Assembly (NCBI RefSeq): GCF_900116405.1
Contig: NZ_FPAQ01000003.1
Span: 62,001-126,000, forward strand
Origin: Halomonas saccharevitans
Lineage (GTDB): Bacteria > Pseudomonadota > Gammaproteobacteria > Pseudomonadales > Halomonadaceae
Length of the DNA: 64,000 nt
Direction of reading: 5' to 3'
Positions 8,712 through 16,912 of the stretch are shown here, piece after piece. The notes beneath the pieces are model-generated. The model did no database searches and had not been told where the DNA came from. It was given only the letters and a program-made list of their open reading frames with translations. The first letter of the stretch is position 1, and each line of letters opens with the position of its first letter. The translations under genes were made by a program, and so were the position numbers.

Positions 8712-10046
8712 CTAGACGTTGTAGCCCAGCACCCCGGGCAGCCACAGGGCGATGGCGGGGAACAGCGCCACCAGCGCCAGGGCGGCCGCCATGGCCGCCA
8801 CGAACAGCAGCGCCCAGCCCACGGTCTGCTCCAGGCGGATCTTCGCCACCTCGGTGGTCACCATCAGGTTCACCGCCACCGGCGGGGTGAACTGGCCGAT
8901 GGCGATGTTCATCGCCAGCAGGATGCCGAACCACACCGGGTTCCAGTCGAAGTGCTGCATCACCGGGATCAGGATCGGCATCATGATCAGGTAGATCGAG
9001 ATGGCATCGAGCACCATGCCGGCCAGCAGCACCGCCAGCATGATCAGCACCAGCAGCAGCGTGCCGTTGTCGGTGAGCCCGACGATCCACTCCGCCAGGT
9101 GACGGAAGGTGCCGAGCATGGTGCCGGCCCAGGCGAAGATGCCGGCCAGGGCGATGATCAGCATCACCACACCGGAGATCACCGCCGCCTCGCCGAGCAG
9201 CTCCCAGAGATCCCGCCAGCGCATCTCGCGAGTCAGGAAGAGGCCGACCAGGGCGCCGTAGGTCACCGCCACTACGGCCGCCTCGGTGGGCGTGAATAGC
9301 CCGCTGCGCAACCCGCCGAGGATCAGCACCGGGGCGAAGAGCGCCGGCAGCGCCTGCCGGAAGCTCTCCCCCACCTGCGGGCGTGCCGCCGCCCGCTCCT
9401 GGCTGCCGCCTTCTCCACCACTCCCTTCCCAGCCATTCCCTTCCCAACGGTAGCGGCGCGAGACCAGCACCGCCGGCCCGAGCAGGGCCAGCCCGGCCAG
9501 GATGCCGGGGAAGAGCCCCGCCGCGAACAGCGCCCGCAGGTCGACCCCCGGCACCACGATGGAGTAGAGGATCAGCGCCACCGAGGGCGGGATCAGGATC
9601 GCCGTGGAAGCCGAGGCGGCGATCAGCGTGGCCGAGAAGGGCTTGGGATAGCCGGCCTTGGTCATGCTCGGCAGCATCACCATGGCCACCGCCGCGGCAT
9701 CGGCGGGACCCGAGCCGCTCATCCCGCCCATGATCATGCAGACCAGCACCGCCACCACGGCCAGGCCTCCGTGGCGCGGGCCGATCAGCGCCTGGGCGAA
9801 GCGCACCAGCCGCGCCGCCACCCCAGCCCGCTCGAAGATCAGGCCCGTGAGGATGAACAGCGGGATGGCGATCAGCGGGTACTTGGCCACGCCGTTGTAG
9901 GTGTTAGTGCCCAGCGTGGCCAGCATGGCGGGCGAAAGGCCGGCGAGGATGCCCACGGCCCCGGACAGCCCCAGCGAGAAGGCCACCGGCACCCCGGCGA
10001 TCAGCAGGCCCGCGAAGGCCAGCAGCATCCACAGATCAGGCGTCAT
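8712..10046 (-). CDS. dctM: TRAP transporter large permease (DctM)
   Basis: A 444-residue 12-helix membrane subunit with typical DctM sequences: GIPLFILTG-like segment near residue 60, GGMSGSGPADAAAVAMVMLP, IPPSVALILY, FTPTEAAVVAV and QFTPPVAVNL. A polar insert of about 20 residues rich in Gly/Glu (around residues 205-230, GNGWEGSGGEGGS) lies in a cytoplasmic loop and is not usual for the family. It overlaps the dctQ gene by 11 bp. The substrate is unknown; the family handles dicarboxylates and other organic acids. Confidence 0.94.
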   Translation of the reverse strand: MTPDLWMLLAFAGLLIAGVPVAFSLGLSGAVGILAGLSPAMLATLGTNTYNGVAKYPLIAIPLFILTGLIFERAGVAARLVRFAQALIGPRHGGLAVVAVLVCMIMGGMSGSGPADAAAVAMVMLPSMTKAGYPKPFSATLIAASASTAILIPPSVALILYSIVVPGVDLRALFAAGLFPGILAGLALLGPAVLVSRRYRWEGNGWEGSGGEGGSQERAAARPQVGESFRQALPALFAPVLILGGLRSGLFTPTEAAVVAVTYGALVGLFLTREMRWRDLWELLGEAAVISGVVMLIIALAGIFAWAGTMLGTFRHLAEWIVGLTDNGTLLLVLIMLAVLLAGMVLDAISIYLIMMPILIPVMQHFDWNPVWFGILLAMNIAIGQFTPPVAVNLMVTTEVAKIRLEQTVGWALLFVAAMAAALALVALFPAIALWLPGVLGYNV

Positions 10047-10512
10047 CCTCGAGCCCCCCGCGCAGGCGATCCCAAGTCTGCTGCACCTGGCGCAGCATCA
10101 TCAGCGCCGAGAGCAGCGGCAGCCAGGCCAGGTACCACCACTGCGGCAGGCCGAGCCCCGGTGAGAGCGAGCCCCACTGGACCTCCTGCCAGGTCATCCG
10201 GGCGCCGAACCAGGTGATCAGCCCCAGTACGATCAGGCCGCAGGCTCCCTGGAAGAGGATCAGGACGCGGCGCGGCGCCGCCGGCAGGGCCCGCTCGAGC
10301 AGGCCGATGCGGATATGGCGGTGGTGGCGCAGGGCCACCGAGGCGCCGGCGAAGGTCAGCACCACCAGCAGGAACACCGAGAACTCCTCGGTAAAGGCGA
10401 AGGAGCCGCCGGTGAGGTAGCGCACCACCACGTTGGCCAGGCTGATCAGGCTGATGATCAGGATCGCCAGGGTCGCCAGCAGGCGTTCGAGTCTTGCGTC
10501 GGGACGTTTCAT
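10036..10512 (-). CDS. dctQ: TRAP transporter small permease (DctQ)
   Basis: About 158 residues with four hydrophobic helices and the conserved small-subunit core RYLTGGSFAFTEEFSVFLLV, where the Glu pair and Arg are typical of DctQ. The ATG at 10512 starts MKRPDARLERLL just before helix 1. A second in-frame ATG at 10557 would add 15 residues, and neither has a strong ribosome site. It lies between dctP and dctM in a minus-strand dctPQM operon. Confidence 0.88.
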   Translation of the reverse strand: MKRPDARLERLLATLAILIISLISLANVVVRYLTGGSFAFTEEFSVFLLVVLTFAGASVALRHHRHIRIGLLERALPAAPRRVLILFQGACGLIVLGLITWFGARMTWQEVQWGSLSPGLGLPQWWYLAWLPLLSALMMLRQVQQTWDRLRGGLEDDA

Positions 10513-10637
10513 GGGAGTCGCGCTATCAGAGGAGTCGAGACGGGATCGGCCCCGCATGGGGCCGATGAGAAGGGACGATGAGAAGGGACGATGAGAAGGG
10601 CCGAAAAGAGGGACCGATGGGATGGAATACCAGGAGG

Positions 10638-11660
10638 TCAGTCCGGCTGCATGTCACTGCGGGCGGCCTCGACGATCGCCTCGCCGATGCGCGGCACCCA
10701 CTCGTCGTGGACCGCCTCGGTCGCCTCGACGAAGGCCTGGTGCTGTGCCTCGTCGAGCTCGGTGACCGTGACGCCGCGCTCCTGGATCGCCGCCAGCCGC
10801 GCCGGCTCCTCCTCGCGGGTCATGGCGATCTCCCAGGCACCGGCCTCCTCGGCGGATTCGCGCAGGATGGTGCGCTCCTGCTCGCTGAGCGACTCCCACA
10901 CCTGACGGTTCACCGCGAACACCAGCGGATCGTTCATGTAGTTCCAGAGGGTCAGATGCTCCTGCCCCACCTGGTCGATGCGCGCCACGTCGAACACCGA
11001 CAGCGGATTCTCCTGGCCGTCGACCGCGCCGGTGGTCAACGCCGGCTTGGCATCGGCCCAGCTCATCTGGGTCGGGTTGGCGCCCAGCGCCGTGAAGGTG
11101 TCCTGGAACAGCGGCGAGCCCACCACGCGGATCTTCAGGCCCTCGAGGTCGGCCGGCTCGTCGATGGGCCCCTGGGAGTTGGAGAGCTGGCGAAAGCCGT
11201 TCTCGCCCCAGGCCAACGGCACCACGCCGCGCGACGCGATGGCCTCGAAGACCATCTCGCCGGCCGCACCGCCGGTGACGGCATCGACCGACTCGACGTC
11301 GGGCATGAAGAAGGGCAGCGAGAAGAGGTTCAGTTCCGGTACCTGGGGCGACCAGTTGATGGTCGAGCCCACGGCCGCGTCGATCAGTCCCGAGCGCATG
11401 GCCGAGAACTCGCGAGTCTGGTCGCCGCTGACCAGCTGGGAGTTGGGATAGACCCGCAGGGTCAGCTCGCCGCCGGAGCGCTCGGCGACCCGCTCGGCCC
11501 ACTTCTCGGCGGCCTGTCCCCAGGGGAAGGCGTCGGAGAGCACGGTGGAGACGGAGAGCTCGCGGGCCTCGACGGACGAGGAGATGGCGAGGGAAGCGCT
11601 GACGAGCAGGACGCCGGCTAGGGCGGCGGCCACTCTGCGTGCGGGGCATGATGAAGGCAT
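10638..11660 (-). CDS. dctP: TRAP solute-binding protein (DctP family)
   Basis: A 340-residue periplasmic protein. The signal peptide covers about residues 1-32 (ARRVAAALAGVLLVSASLAISSSVEA). The mature part shows DctP-family landmarks, including LRVYPNSQLVSGDQTREFSAM, LKIRVVGSPLF and GAVDGQENPLSVF, where the conserved Arg binds the ligand carboxylate. The start at 11660 follows AAGGAC; the longer frame upstream is not supported. It is first in the dctPQM operon and divergent from the EamA exporter gene. The ligand is unknown. Confidence 0.93.
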   Translation of the reverse strand: MPSSCPARRVAAALAGVLLVSASLAISSSVEARELSVSTVLSDAFPWGQAAEKWAERVAERSGGELTLRVYPNSQLVSGDQTREFSAMRSGLIDAAVGSTINWSPQVPELNLFSLPFFMPDVESVDAVTGGAAGEMVFEAIASRGVVPLAWGENGFRQLSNSQGPIDEPADLEGLKIRVVGSPLFQDTFTALGANPTQMSWADAKPALTTGAVDGQENPLSVFDVARIDQVGQEHLTLWNYMNDPLVFAVNRQVWESLSEQERTILRESAEEAGAWEIAMTREEEPARLAAIQERGVTVTELDEAQHQAFVEATEAVHDEWVPRIGEAIVEAARSDMQPD

Positions 11661-11865
11661 GGCGTGTCCTTGCGGTGTTGGGCGCGGGGAGCCCAGCGGT
11701 GGCCTCCCCGGCATCGTTGTTGTCAGGGCGTCATCGACGCCGCGAGCCTCAAGATGCCCTGTCATCCAAGCGTCATGCAAGGGACACGAAGCCCGCCGGC
11801 TGTCCCCGGATTCAACGAAGTTGCTATGCTGTCAGGCTTTGCGCTCATTCCCCCGAGGAGACACC

Positions 11866-12726
11866 GTGCCGCTCCGTGACCTGGCCCTGGGCCTCGCCGT
11901 CATCGTCATCTGGGCGCTGAACATCATCGTCATCAAGCTGGGGGTGGCCGAGCTTCCCCCGCTGCTGCTGACCACGCTGCGCTTCGCCCTGGTGGCGGTA
12001 CTGCTGGTACCGTTCCACCCGGTGGCGCGTCACCAGCTGCCCTTCCTGGCGCTGCTCTCGGTGACCTTCGGTTCGCTGCACTTCGCCCTGCTGTTCATCG
12101 GGCTCGGTCAAGCCGAGGCGGGCACCGGCGCGCTGCTGGTGCAGATGGGCACGCCCTTCGCGACCCTGCTCGCCGTGGTGTTCCTCAAGGAGCGCCTGGG
12201 GCCGCGTCGACTGGCCGGCCTGGCGCTCTCCTTCGCCGGGGTCGCGGTACTGGCCGGCGGCCCTACCCTGCCCTCGCCGCTGCCCACCGCCCTGCTACTG
12301 TTAAGCGCCCTGGGCTGGGCCATCTCGCAGTTGCTGATCAAGCAGGGCCCCAAGGTCTCGCCCATGGCGCTGGCCGGCTGGGTGGCGCTGTTCGCCACGC
12401 CTCAGGTGGCGCTGGGTTCCTGGTGGTTCGAGCAGGGCCAGTGGCAGGCCATCCAGGCGGCCGGATGGGCCGGCTGGGGCGCGGTGTTCTACACCGCGGT
12501 GATGTCCTCCATCCTGGCCTACGGCCTCTGGTACGGGCTACTGCGCCGCCACCCGGTGAGCCGGGTCACGCCGCTGACGCTGCTGATGCCGGTGGGAGCG
12601 GTGCTGCTGGGGGCCTGGCTGCTGGGCGATAGTCTGGGTATCAACAAGCTGGCCGGGGGCGGTTTGGTCCTCGCGGGACTGGCGCTGATCACGCTGCGCT
12701 TCGGACCGCGCCGCCCGGCATCCTGA
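11866..12726 (+). CDS. EamA/RhaT family drug/metabolite exporter
   Basis: A 286-residue membrane protein with ten hydrophobic helices forming two EamA repeats (about residues 5-135 and 145-280). Characteristic sequences are IWALNIIVIKLGV, PPLLLTTLRFALVA and PLTLLMPVGAVLLGAWLLGD. The relatives closest by pattern are amino-acid/metabolite exporters such as YdcZ/EamA types. The start codon is GTG at 11866, chosen because GAGGAG lies six bases upstream and it begins the first helix. It converges on the DUF192 gene. Confidence 0.88.
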   Translation: MPLRDLALGLAVIVIWALNIIVIKLGVAELPPLLLTTLRFALVAVLLVPFHPVARHQLPFLALLSVTFGSLHFALLFIGLGQAEAGTGALLVQMGTPFATLLAVVFLKERLGPRRLAGLALSFAGVAVLAGGPTLPSPLPTALLLLSALGWAISQLLIKQGPKVSPMALAGWVALFATPQVALGSWWFEQGQWQAIQAAGWAGWGAVFYTAVMSSILAYGLWYGLLRRHPVSRVTPLTLLMPVGAVLLGAWLLGDSLGINKLAGGGLVLAGLALITLRFGPRRPAS

Positions 12727-12762
12727 TCGAGGAGTGACCCGACCAGGGCGCCGGCGACGTGT

Positions 12763-13305
12763 TCAGGGGGCGGACGATTCGGAGGCCCGGCCCGCACAGA
12801 GCCCGCCGCCGCCCGGCCAGCTGACGCAGTCCCCCGCCGCCACGCCCATCGCCGCGAAGGCGCCAGCGTTCACCTCCAGGGCCGCGCGGTAGGGCACGCC
12901 GGGACGAGTCACCGGGCAGTCGCCGGGCGCGCCAGCGGTGCAGGGCGCCATCTGGTGGATCTCGGCGATACGGCCGGCCTCATCGATGAAGGCGATGTCC
13001 AGCGGGATCCGCGTGCGATACATCCAGAAGCCGTTGCGCGAGGGCTGGCGCCGATCGTAGAGGAAGAGCATGCCGGCCCCCTCGTCGAGGTGGTCGCGCT
13101 CCATCAGGCCGCGGCTGCGCTCGCGGATGCTTCGCGCCACCTCCACCTCGAGGCGCTGCGGCCCCCGGGCGCCGTGGATGACCAGCGGCACGCTCTCAAG
13201 GGATGGGGCAGCATCGGGGTCGGCGGCGAGCAGCGGACGCGGCAGCAGGCCGGCCGCGGGCAGCAGGGCCAGGCCCAGCAGGAGCTGGCGGCGGGTGGCA
13301 TTCAT
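12763..13305 (-). CDS. DUF192 family secreted protein
   Basis: A 180-residue protein with an N-terminal twin-Arg-like signal (MNATRRQLLLGLALLPAAGLLPRPLLA). The DUF192 domain follows, including RSIRERSRGLMERDHLDEGAGMLF, the FWMYRTRIPLDIAFID core and PYRAALEVNAGAFAAMGV. The family function is unsettled. The start at 13305 has GAGGAG upstream. It follows modC by 10 bp and is probably the last gene of modABC-DUF192, a linkage that could indicate a role in molybdenum-enzyme conditions, although this is inference. Confidence 0.88.
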   Translation of the reverse strand: MNATRRQLLLGLALLPAAGLLPRPLLAADPDAAPSLESVPLVIHGARGPQRLEVEVARSIRERSRGLMERDHLDEGAGMLFLYDRRQPSRNGFWMYRTRIPLDIAFIDEAGRIAEIHQMAPCTAGAPGDCPVTRPGVPYRAALEVNAGAFAAMGVAAGDCVSWPGGGGLCAGRASESSAP

Positions 13306-13315
13306 TGAGGTCTCC

Positions 13316-14512
13316 TCAGCGGCCGGAAAGATCGGCGGGTTCGATATCGACGGGCTCGTCATCGACGGGCCGGGCGCCGGGCATCAGGTGGATCCCGGCG
13401 GCGAGCAGCGAGACGCTCACCCGCTCGCCCTGAGCCAGGCCGTTGCGACGCGCCGCATGGGTGGGCAGTTCGAAGCGCAGGGTATCGTCGCAGTGATCGA
13501 AGGCCAGCGCCACGAAGGTAATGCCACCCAGCACCGCCATCTCCACCACTCGGCCCTGAACGGGGTTCTCACGCTCTCCCCGAGAGGGACGGCCGCGGCG
13601 GTGCAGCACTACGTCCGACGGCGGCAGGTACCAGCTGACCCGCTGCCCCGGCGACAGCCGCTCGAGGCCACTCGCCACCTCCAGCCGCCAGGGCCCCCAC
13701 TGCAGCCAGCGACCGGACGCGTCGTCCGCCACGCGGCCCGCGAAGACATTGTGGCGATCGAGCAGCCGCGCCACCGCGGGGCTCGCGGGCCAGCGGAAGA
13801 GCGCCTCGGCCGGCGCCTGCTGCAGGCTGCGGCCGGCATGCAGCACGCAGAGCCGATCGGCCAGGGCAGCGGCCTCGTCCAGGTCGTGGGTGACCAGCAC
13901 GATGGGAATGCGAATCTCGTCACGCAGCAGGGCCAGCTCTCTCTGCAGCCGCCGCCGGGTGACCTGGTCCACCGCCGAGAAGGGTTCGTCGAGCAGCAGC
14001 ACCCGCGGGTTGCGCGCCAGCGCCCGAGCCAGGGCGACGCGCTGACGCTGGCCGCCGGAGAGCGCCGCGGGATGGCGGTCGGCGAGCCCATCGAGACGTA
14101 CCCGGGCGAGCCACTGCTCGGCGGCAAGGCGCCGTTCGGCGGCGGGCAGGTGATCCAGCGCGACCATGACGTTGCCCCGCGCCGTCAGGTGCGGGAAGAG
14201 CGCATAGTCCTGGAACACCAGCCCCACCCGGCGCTGCTGGGGGCGCAGCGAGCGCCCTGCCGCGGCATCGAACCAGGTCTCGCCGGCGCAGCGAATGACG
14301 CCGCCCGCCGGCCGGTAGAGCCCGGCGATGGCGCGCAGCAGGGTGGTCTTGCCGCTGCCCGAGGGCCCCACCAGGGCCAGCAGCTCCCCGGCCTCGCAGT
14401 GGAAGTCGGCGGCCAGCGGGATCGGCCCGGGCTGGTGCAGGCTGACCGCCAACCCGGATCGATCCCGCTGGCCGTTCGCCTCGGACCGAACGCCTCGATT
14501 CGACTCAGCCAC
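13316..14512 (-). CDS. modC: Molybdate ABC transporter ATP-binding protein
   Basis: About 398 residues. The ABC ATPase domain has Walker A GPSGSGKTTLL, the Q-loop VFQDYALFPH, signature LSGGQRQRVALARAL, Walker B VLLLDEPFSAVD and the switch His in LVTHDLDEA. The C-terminal part (after about residue 260) is a molybdate/sulfate-type regulatory (TOBE-like) domain. It energises molybdate import with ModB. The GTG at 14512 has AGGTGG upstream and overlaps the modB end slightly; an ATG at 14542 is the alternative start. Confidence 0.9.
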   Translation of the reverse strand: MAESNRGVRSEANGQRDRSGLAVSLHQPGPIPLAADFHCEAGELLALVGPSGSGKTTLLRAIAGLYRPAGGVIRCAGETWFDAAAGRSLRPQQRRVGLVFQDYALFPHLTARGNVMVALDHLPAAERRLAAEQWLARVRLDGLADRHPAALSGGQRQRVALARALARNPRVLLLDEPFSAVDQVTRRRLQRELALLRDEIRIPIVLVTHDLDEAAALADRLCVLHAGRSLQQAPAEALFRWPASPAVARLLDRHNVFAGRVADDASGRWLQWGPWRLEVASGLERLSPGQRVSWYLPPSDVVLHRRGRPSRGERENPVQGRVVEMAVLGGITFVALAFDHCDDTLRFELPTHAARRNGLAQGERVSVSLLAAGIHLMPGARPVDDEPVDIEPADLSGR

Positions 14513-15173
14513 GGCGCCACCTGCGTCGCCCGGCGAGCCCATAGACCACGCCGATGGTCAGGAAGGAGACCAGCAGCAGCATGGCCGACATCACCGCGGC
14601 GCCGGACTCGTCGAAGGCCTGGACCCGATCGTAGATGGCAATGGCCAGGGTGCGGGTCTCGCCGTCGATGGCGCCGCCGACCATCAGGATCACTCCGAAC
14701 TCGCCGAGGGTGTGGGCGAAGGTCAGCGCCAGGGCCGAGACCAGCCCCGGCCACACCAGCGGCAGCTCGATACGCCAGAGCGTCTGGCTCGGCGAGAGGC
14801 CGCTGCACCAGGCCGCCTCGCGCAGGTTGGGGGGGATCGTCTCGAAGGCGCGCTGGATCGGCTGCACGGCGAAGGGCAGGTTGGCGACCAGCGAGGCGAG
14901 CAGGATGCCGGTGAAGGTGAAGTTGAGCCCGCCGCCGGTCAGTGATTGCCAGAAGGCGCCGAACGGCGCCTGCACCCCGAAGGCCTGCATCAGGTAGAAC
15001 CCCAGCACCGTGGGCGGCATCACCAGCGGCAGCGCCACCAGCGCCTCGCAAAGCGCGCGGCCGCGAAAGCGCGACAGCGCCAGGGCGCGTCCCAGCCACA
15101 GCCCCACCGGCAGCAGCAGCAGGCAGGTCAGGGCCGACAGGCGCAGCGAGACCGAGAGCGCCGTCCAGTCCAT
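14505..15173 (-). CDS. modB: Molybdate ABC transporter permease
   Basis: A 222-residue inner-membrane permease with five to six helices. It carries the ABC permease EAA motif EAAWCSGLSPSQTLWRIELPLVWPG and the ModB-typical LGEFGVILMVGGAIDGETRTLAIAIYD. The start ATG shares one base with the modA stop codon, showing translational coupling. The gene order modA-modB-modC is the standard molybdate uptake operon. Confidence 0.94.
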   Translation of the reverse strand: MDWTALSVSLRLSALTCLLLLPVGLWLGRALALSRFRGRALCEALVALPLVMPPTVLGFYLMQAFGVQAPFGAFWQSLTGGGLNFTFTGILLASLVANLPFAVQPIQRAFETIPPNLREAAWCSGLSPSQTLWRIELPLVWPGLVSALALTFAHTLGEFGVILMVGGAIDGETRTLAIAIYDRVQAFDESGAAVMSAMLLLVSFLTIGVVYGLAGRRRWRRG

Positions 15174-15985
15174 CAGGATGCGTCCGCCGGGGCCTGGGGC
15201 AGGGTCGGCGGCTGGAAGCCGAAGCGCGCCAGGATCTCGCGCGCCTCCTTGCCCTGCAGCCAGGCGTAGAGGGCGCGGGCCGACGCGCCGGCGTCGGGCA
15301 TCAGCGCCATGCGCTGGCGCAGCGGCGCGTGCCGGTCGTCGGGGATCAGCACGACCTCGGCCCGCGCGGCAAGCGTCGGGGCCAGGGCCAGCGAGTAGGC
15401 CACCAGGCCGCCGCGGGCCTCGTCGGCCAGGGCGAAGCGCGCGGCCTGGGAGACGTTCTCGCCCATCACGCGAAGCGGCGCAGAGTCCTCCCACAGCCCG
15501 GCCTGCTGGAGCGTCTGGCGGGCGGCGATGCCGTAGGGGGCGTGCTCCGGGTTGGCCAGGGCCAGCCGCGGGCGGCCCTCCCCCGCGCGGTGCGTGGCGA
15601 TGGCCGCCTCGACGGCGGAGAGCGCGTCCTCCTCGCTCGGCAGCGCGCCGCGCCCGGGGGGCTGGATCCAGGCCAGCCGGCCGACCGCGTAGACCACCCC
15701 GGCATCCTCGGTGAAGCCTTCCTCGTCGAGGGCCAGCACGCTCTGTTCGTCCGCCGAGAGGAAGAGCTCGAAGGGCGCGCCCTGGGCGATCTGCCGCCGG
15801 AAGTTGCCGGAGGCGCCGTAGTTGATGCGCACCGGCGCGCCGCCCTGGGCACGAAAGCGCTCGACCAGCTCGGGGAAGGCGAATTGCAGGGAGGAGGCGG
15901 CGGCCACGGTGGCCGGCCCCGCGATCGCCGGAGAGGCGATCGCCAGCAGCCAGGCGGCCAGGGCGAGGCGGAGCACAGCGGTCAT
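15173..15985 (-). CDS. modA: Molybdate-binding periplasmic protein
   Basis: About 270 residues with a signal peptide (LRLALAAWLLAIASPAIA) and a mature start of VAAASSLQFAFPELVERF, which matches the ModA family (ASSL oxyanion-binding loop). The next conserved element, GASGNFRRQIAQGAPFELFLSAD, is also present. It binds molybdate or tungstate and delivers it to ModBC. ATG 15985 is preferred over a TTG at 16009. The upstream region has a perfect FNR/Anr-type box at 16076-16089. Confidence 0.93.
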   Translation of the reverse strand: MTAVLRLALAAWLLAIASPAIAGPATVAAASSLQFAFPELVERFRAQGGAPVRINYGASGNFRRQIAQGAPFELFLSADEQSVLALDEEGFTEDAGVVYAVGRLAWIQPPGRGALPSEEDALSAVEAAIATHRAGEGRPRLALANPEHAPYGIAARQTLQQAGLWEDSAPLRVMGENVSQAARFALADEARGGLVAYSLALAPTLAARAEVVLIPDDRHAPLRQRMALMPDAGASARALYAWLQGKEAREILARFGFQPPTLPQAPADAS

Positions 15986-16075
15986 GAAGAGATCCCGAAC
16001 CCGAGTCAACGAGCCCGCATTGTCGGCCAGGTCCGCGAATGGAACAAGGCGGGCGGCGCCGGGGCGCTACCCGCC

Positions 16076-16089
16076 TTGATGCGCATCAA
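16076..16089. promoter_or_regulatory. FNR/Anr-type box upstream of modABC
   Basis: TTGAT-GCGC-ATCAA is an exact match to the FNR/Anr consensus TTGAT-N4-ATCAA, embedded in an 18-bp perfect palindrome at 16074-16091. It lies about 90 bp before the modA start, right after the stop of the upstream regulator gene. It could alternatively act as a small terminator hairpin for that gene. Confidence 0.65.
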
Positions 16090-16096
16090 GGTCGGA

Positions 16097-16828
16097 TCAG
16101 GCCTGCGCCTCGTCGGCCTGCCCGAGGATCGCCATCAGGTCGATGCGGGTCTCCCGGGCGCTCAGGTCGAGGAGCGCCTCGAGGCTCTCCAGGTGGTCCA
16201 GGATGGCGCCCCGGGCGGCCTCGCCCTCGCCCTGCCGGAGGGCGGCCAGCAGCGAGGTGTGATCCCCCTCGAGGTAGCAGGAGCCGAGGCTCGGCCGCTT
16301 GTAGAGGGCGATCACGATGGAGGTGCGCAGGATCAGGTCGGTGAGCATCGCGCCCAGCACGCGATTCGGCGACTGGTCGGCCAGCAGGTGGTGAATGGCC
16401 AGGGAGTGCTCGATGCGCGCCGGCTCGTCGCCGCGCTGGTGGGCCGCGATTTCGCGCTCGACCTCCTGCTCGAGGCGCGCCGTCGAGGCGGCATCGAGAC
16501 CGCCGGCCAACAGCGCGGCCACCTCGCCCTCGACCAGACGCCGGGCGGCGAAGGTCTCGCGGGTCTCCTCGATGCTCGGCGCCCGCACCCGCGCCACCTG
16601 ATTGGGACGCTGATCGACCACGTGCTCCGAAGCGAGCCGGGTGAGGGCCTTGCGCACCACCGACCGGCTGACCCCGAAGACCTCGCCCAGCGTCACCTCC
16701 GGCAGACGCGTGCCCGGCGGCAGGCGCTGCATCAGCACGGCACGCCGCACCTGGTCGACGATGTCCCGGTCGCTGATGCGACGCCCGGCCCTGACCTCCG
16801 CCAGCACCTCCTCCTGCCACTCGTGCAT
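16097..16828 (-). CDS. GntR-family (FCD) transcriptional regulator
   Basis: A 243-residue repressor-type protein. The N-terminal winged helix-turn-helix (about residues 20-90) has LGEVFGVSRSVVRKALTRLASEHVV as its recognition region; the C-terminal all-helical FCD ligand domain follows. It is clearly related by eye to the regulator at 45628-46368 (shared EVFGVSR...RK.L.RLA.EH and a similar C-terminus). A TCGTATACAA site lies about 70 bp upstream at 16900, suggesting autoregulation and membership of the purine-glyoxylate regulon. It is adjacent to the gcl operon, whose last gene ends at 16913. Confidence 0.9.
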   Translation of the reverse strand: MHEWQEEVLAEVRAGRRISDRDIVDQVRRAVLMQRLPPGTRLPEVTLGEVFGVSRSVVRKALTRLASEHVVDQRPNQVARVRAPSIEETRETFAARRLVEGEVAALLAGGLDAASTARLEQEVEREIAAHQRGDEPARIEHSLAIHHLLADQSPNRVLGAMLTDLILRTSIVIALYKRPSLGSCYLEGDHTSLLAALRQGEGEAARGAILDHLESLEALLDLSARETRIDLMAILGQADEAQA

Positions 16829-16899
16829 GATCGTTCCTCTAGGTGGTTTGCTGACAGCTTCTCATCCCGTCACCGGAATGGCCACAGCAGACGGACCTA

Positions 16900-16909
16900 T
16901 CGTATACAA
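16900..16909. promoter_or_regulatory. GTATAC operator-like site before GntR gene
   Basis: TCGTATACAA, a close relative of the TTGTATACAA palindrome repeated upstream of other genes here. It lies between the pyk stop codon and the GntR regulator start. Confidence 0.5.
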
Positions 16910-16912
16910 GAA

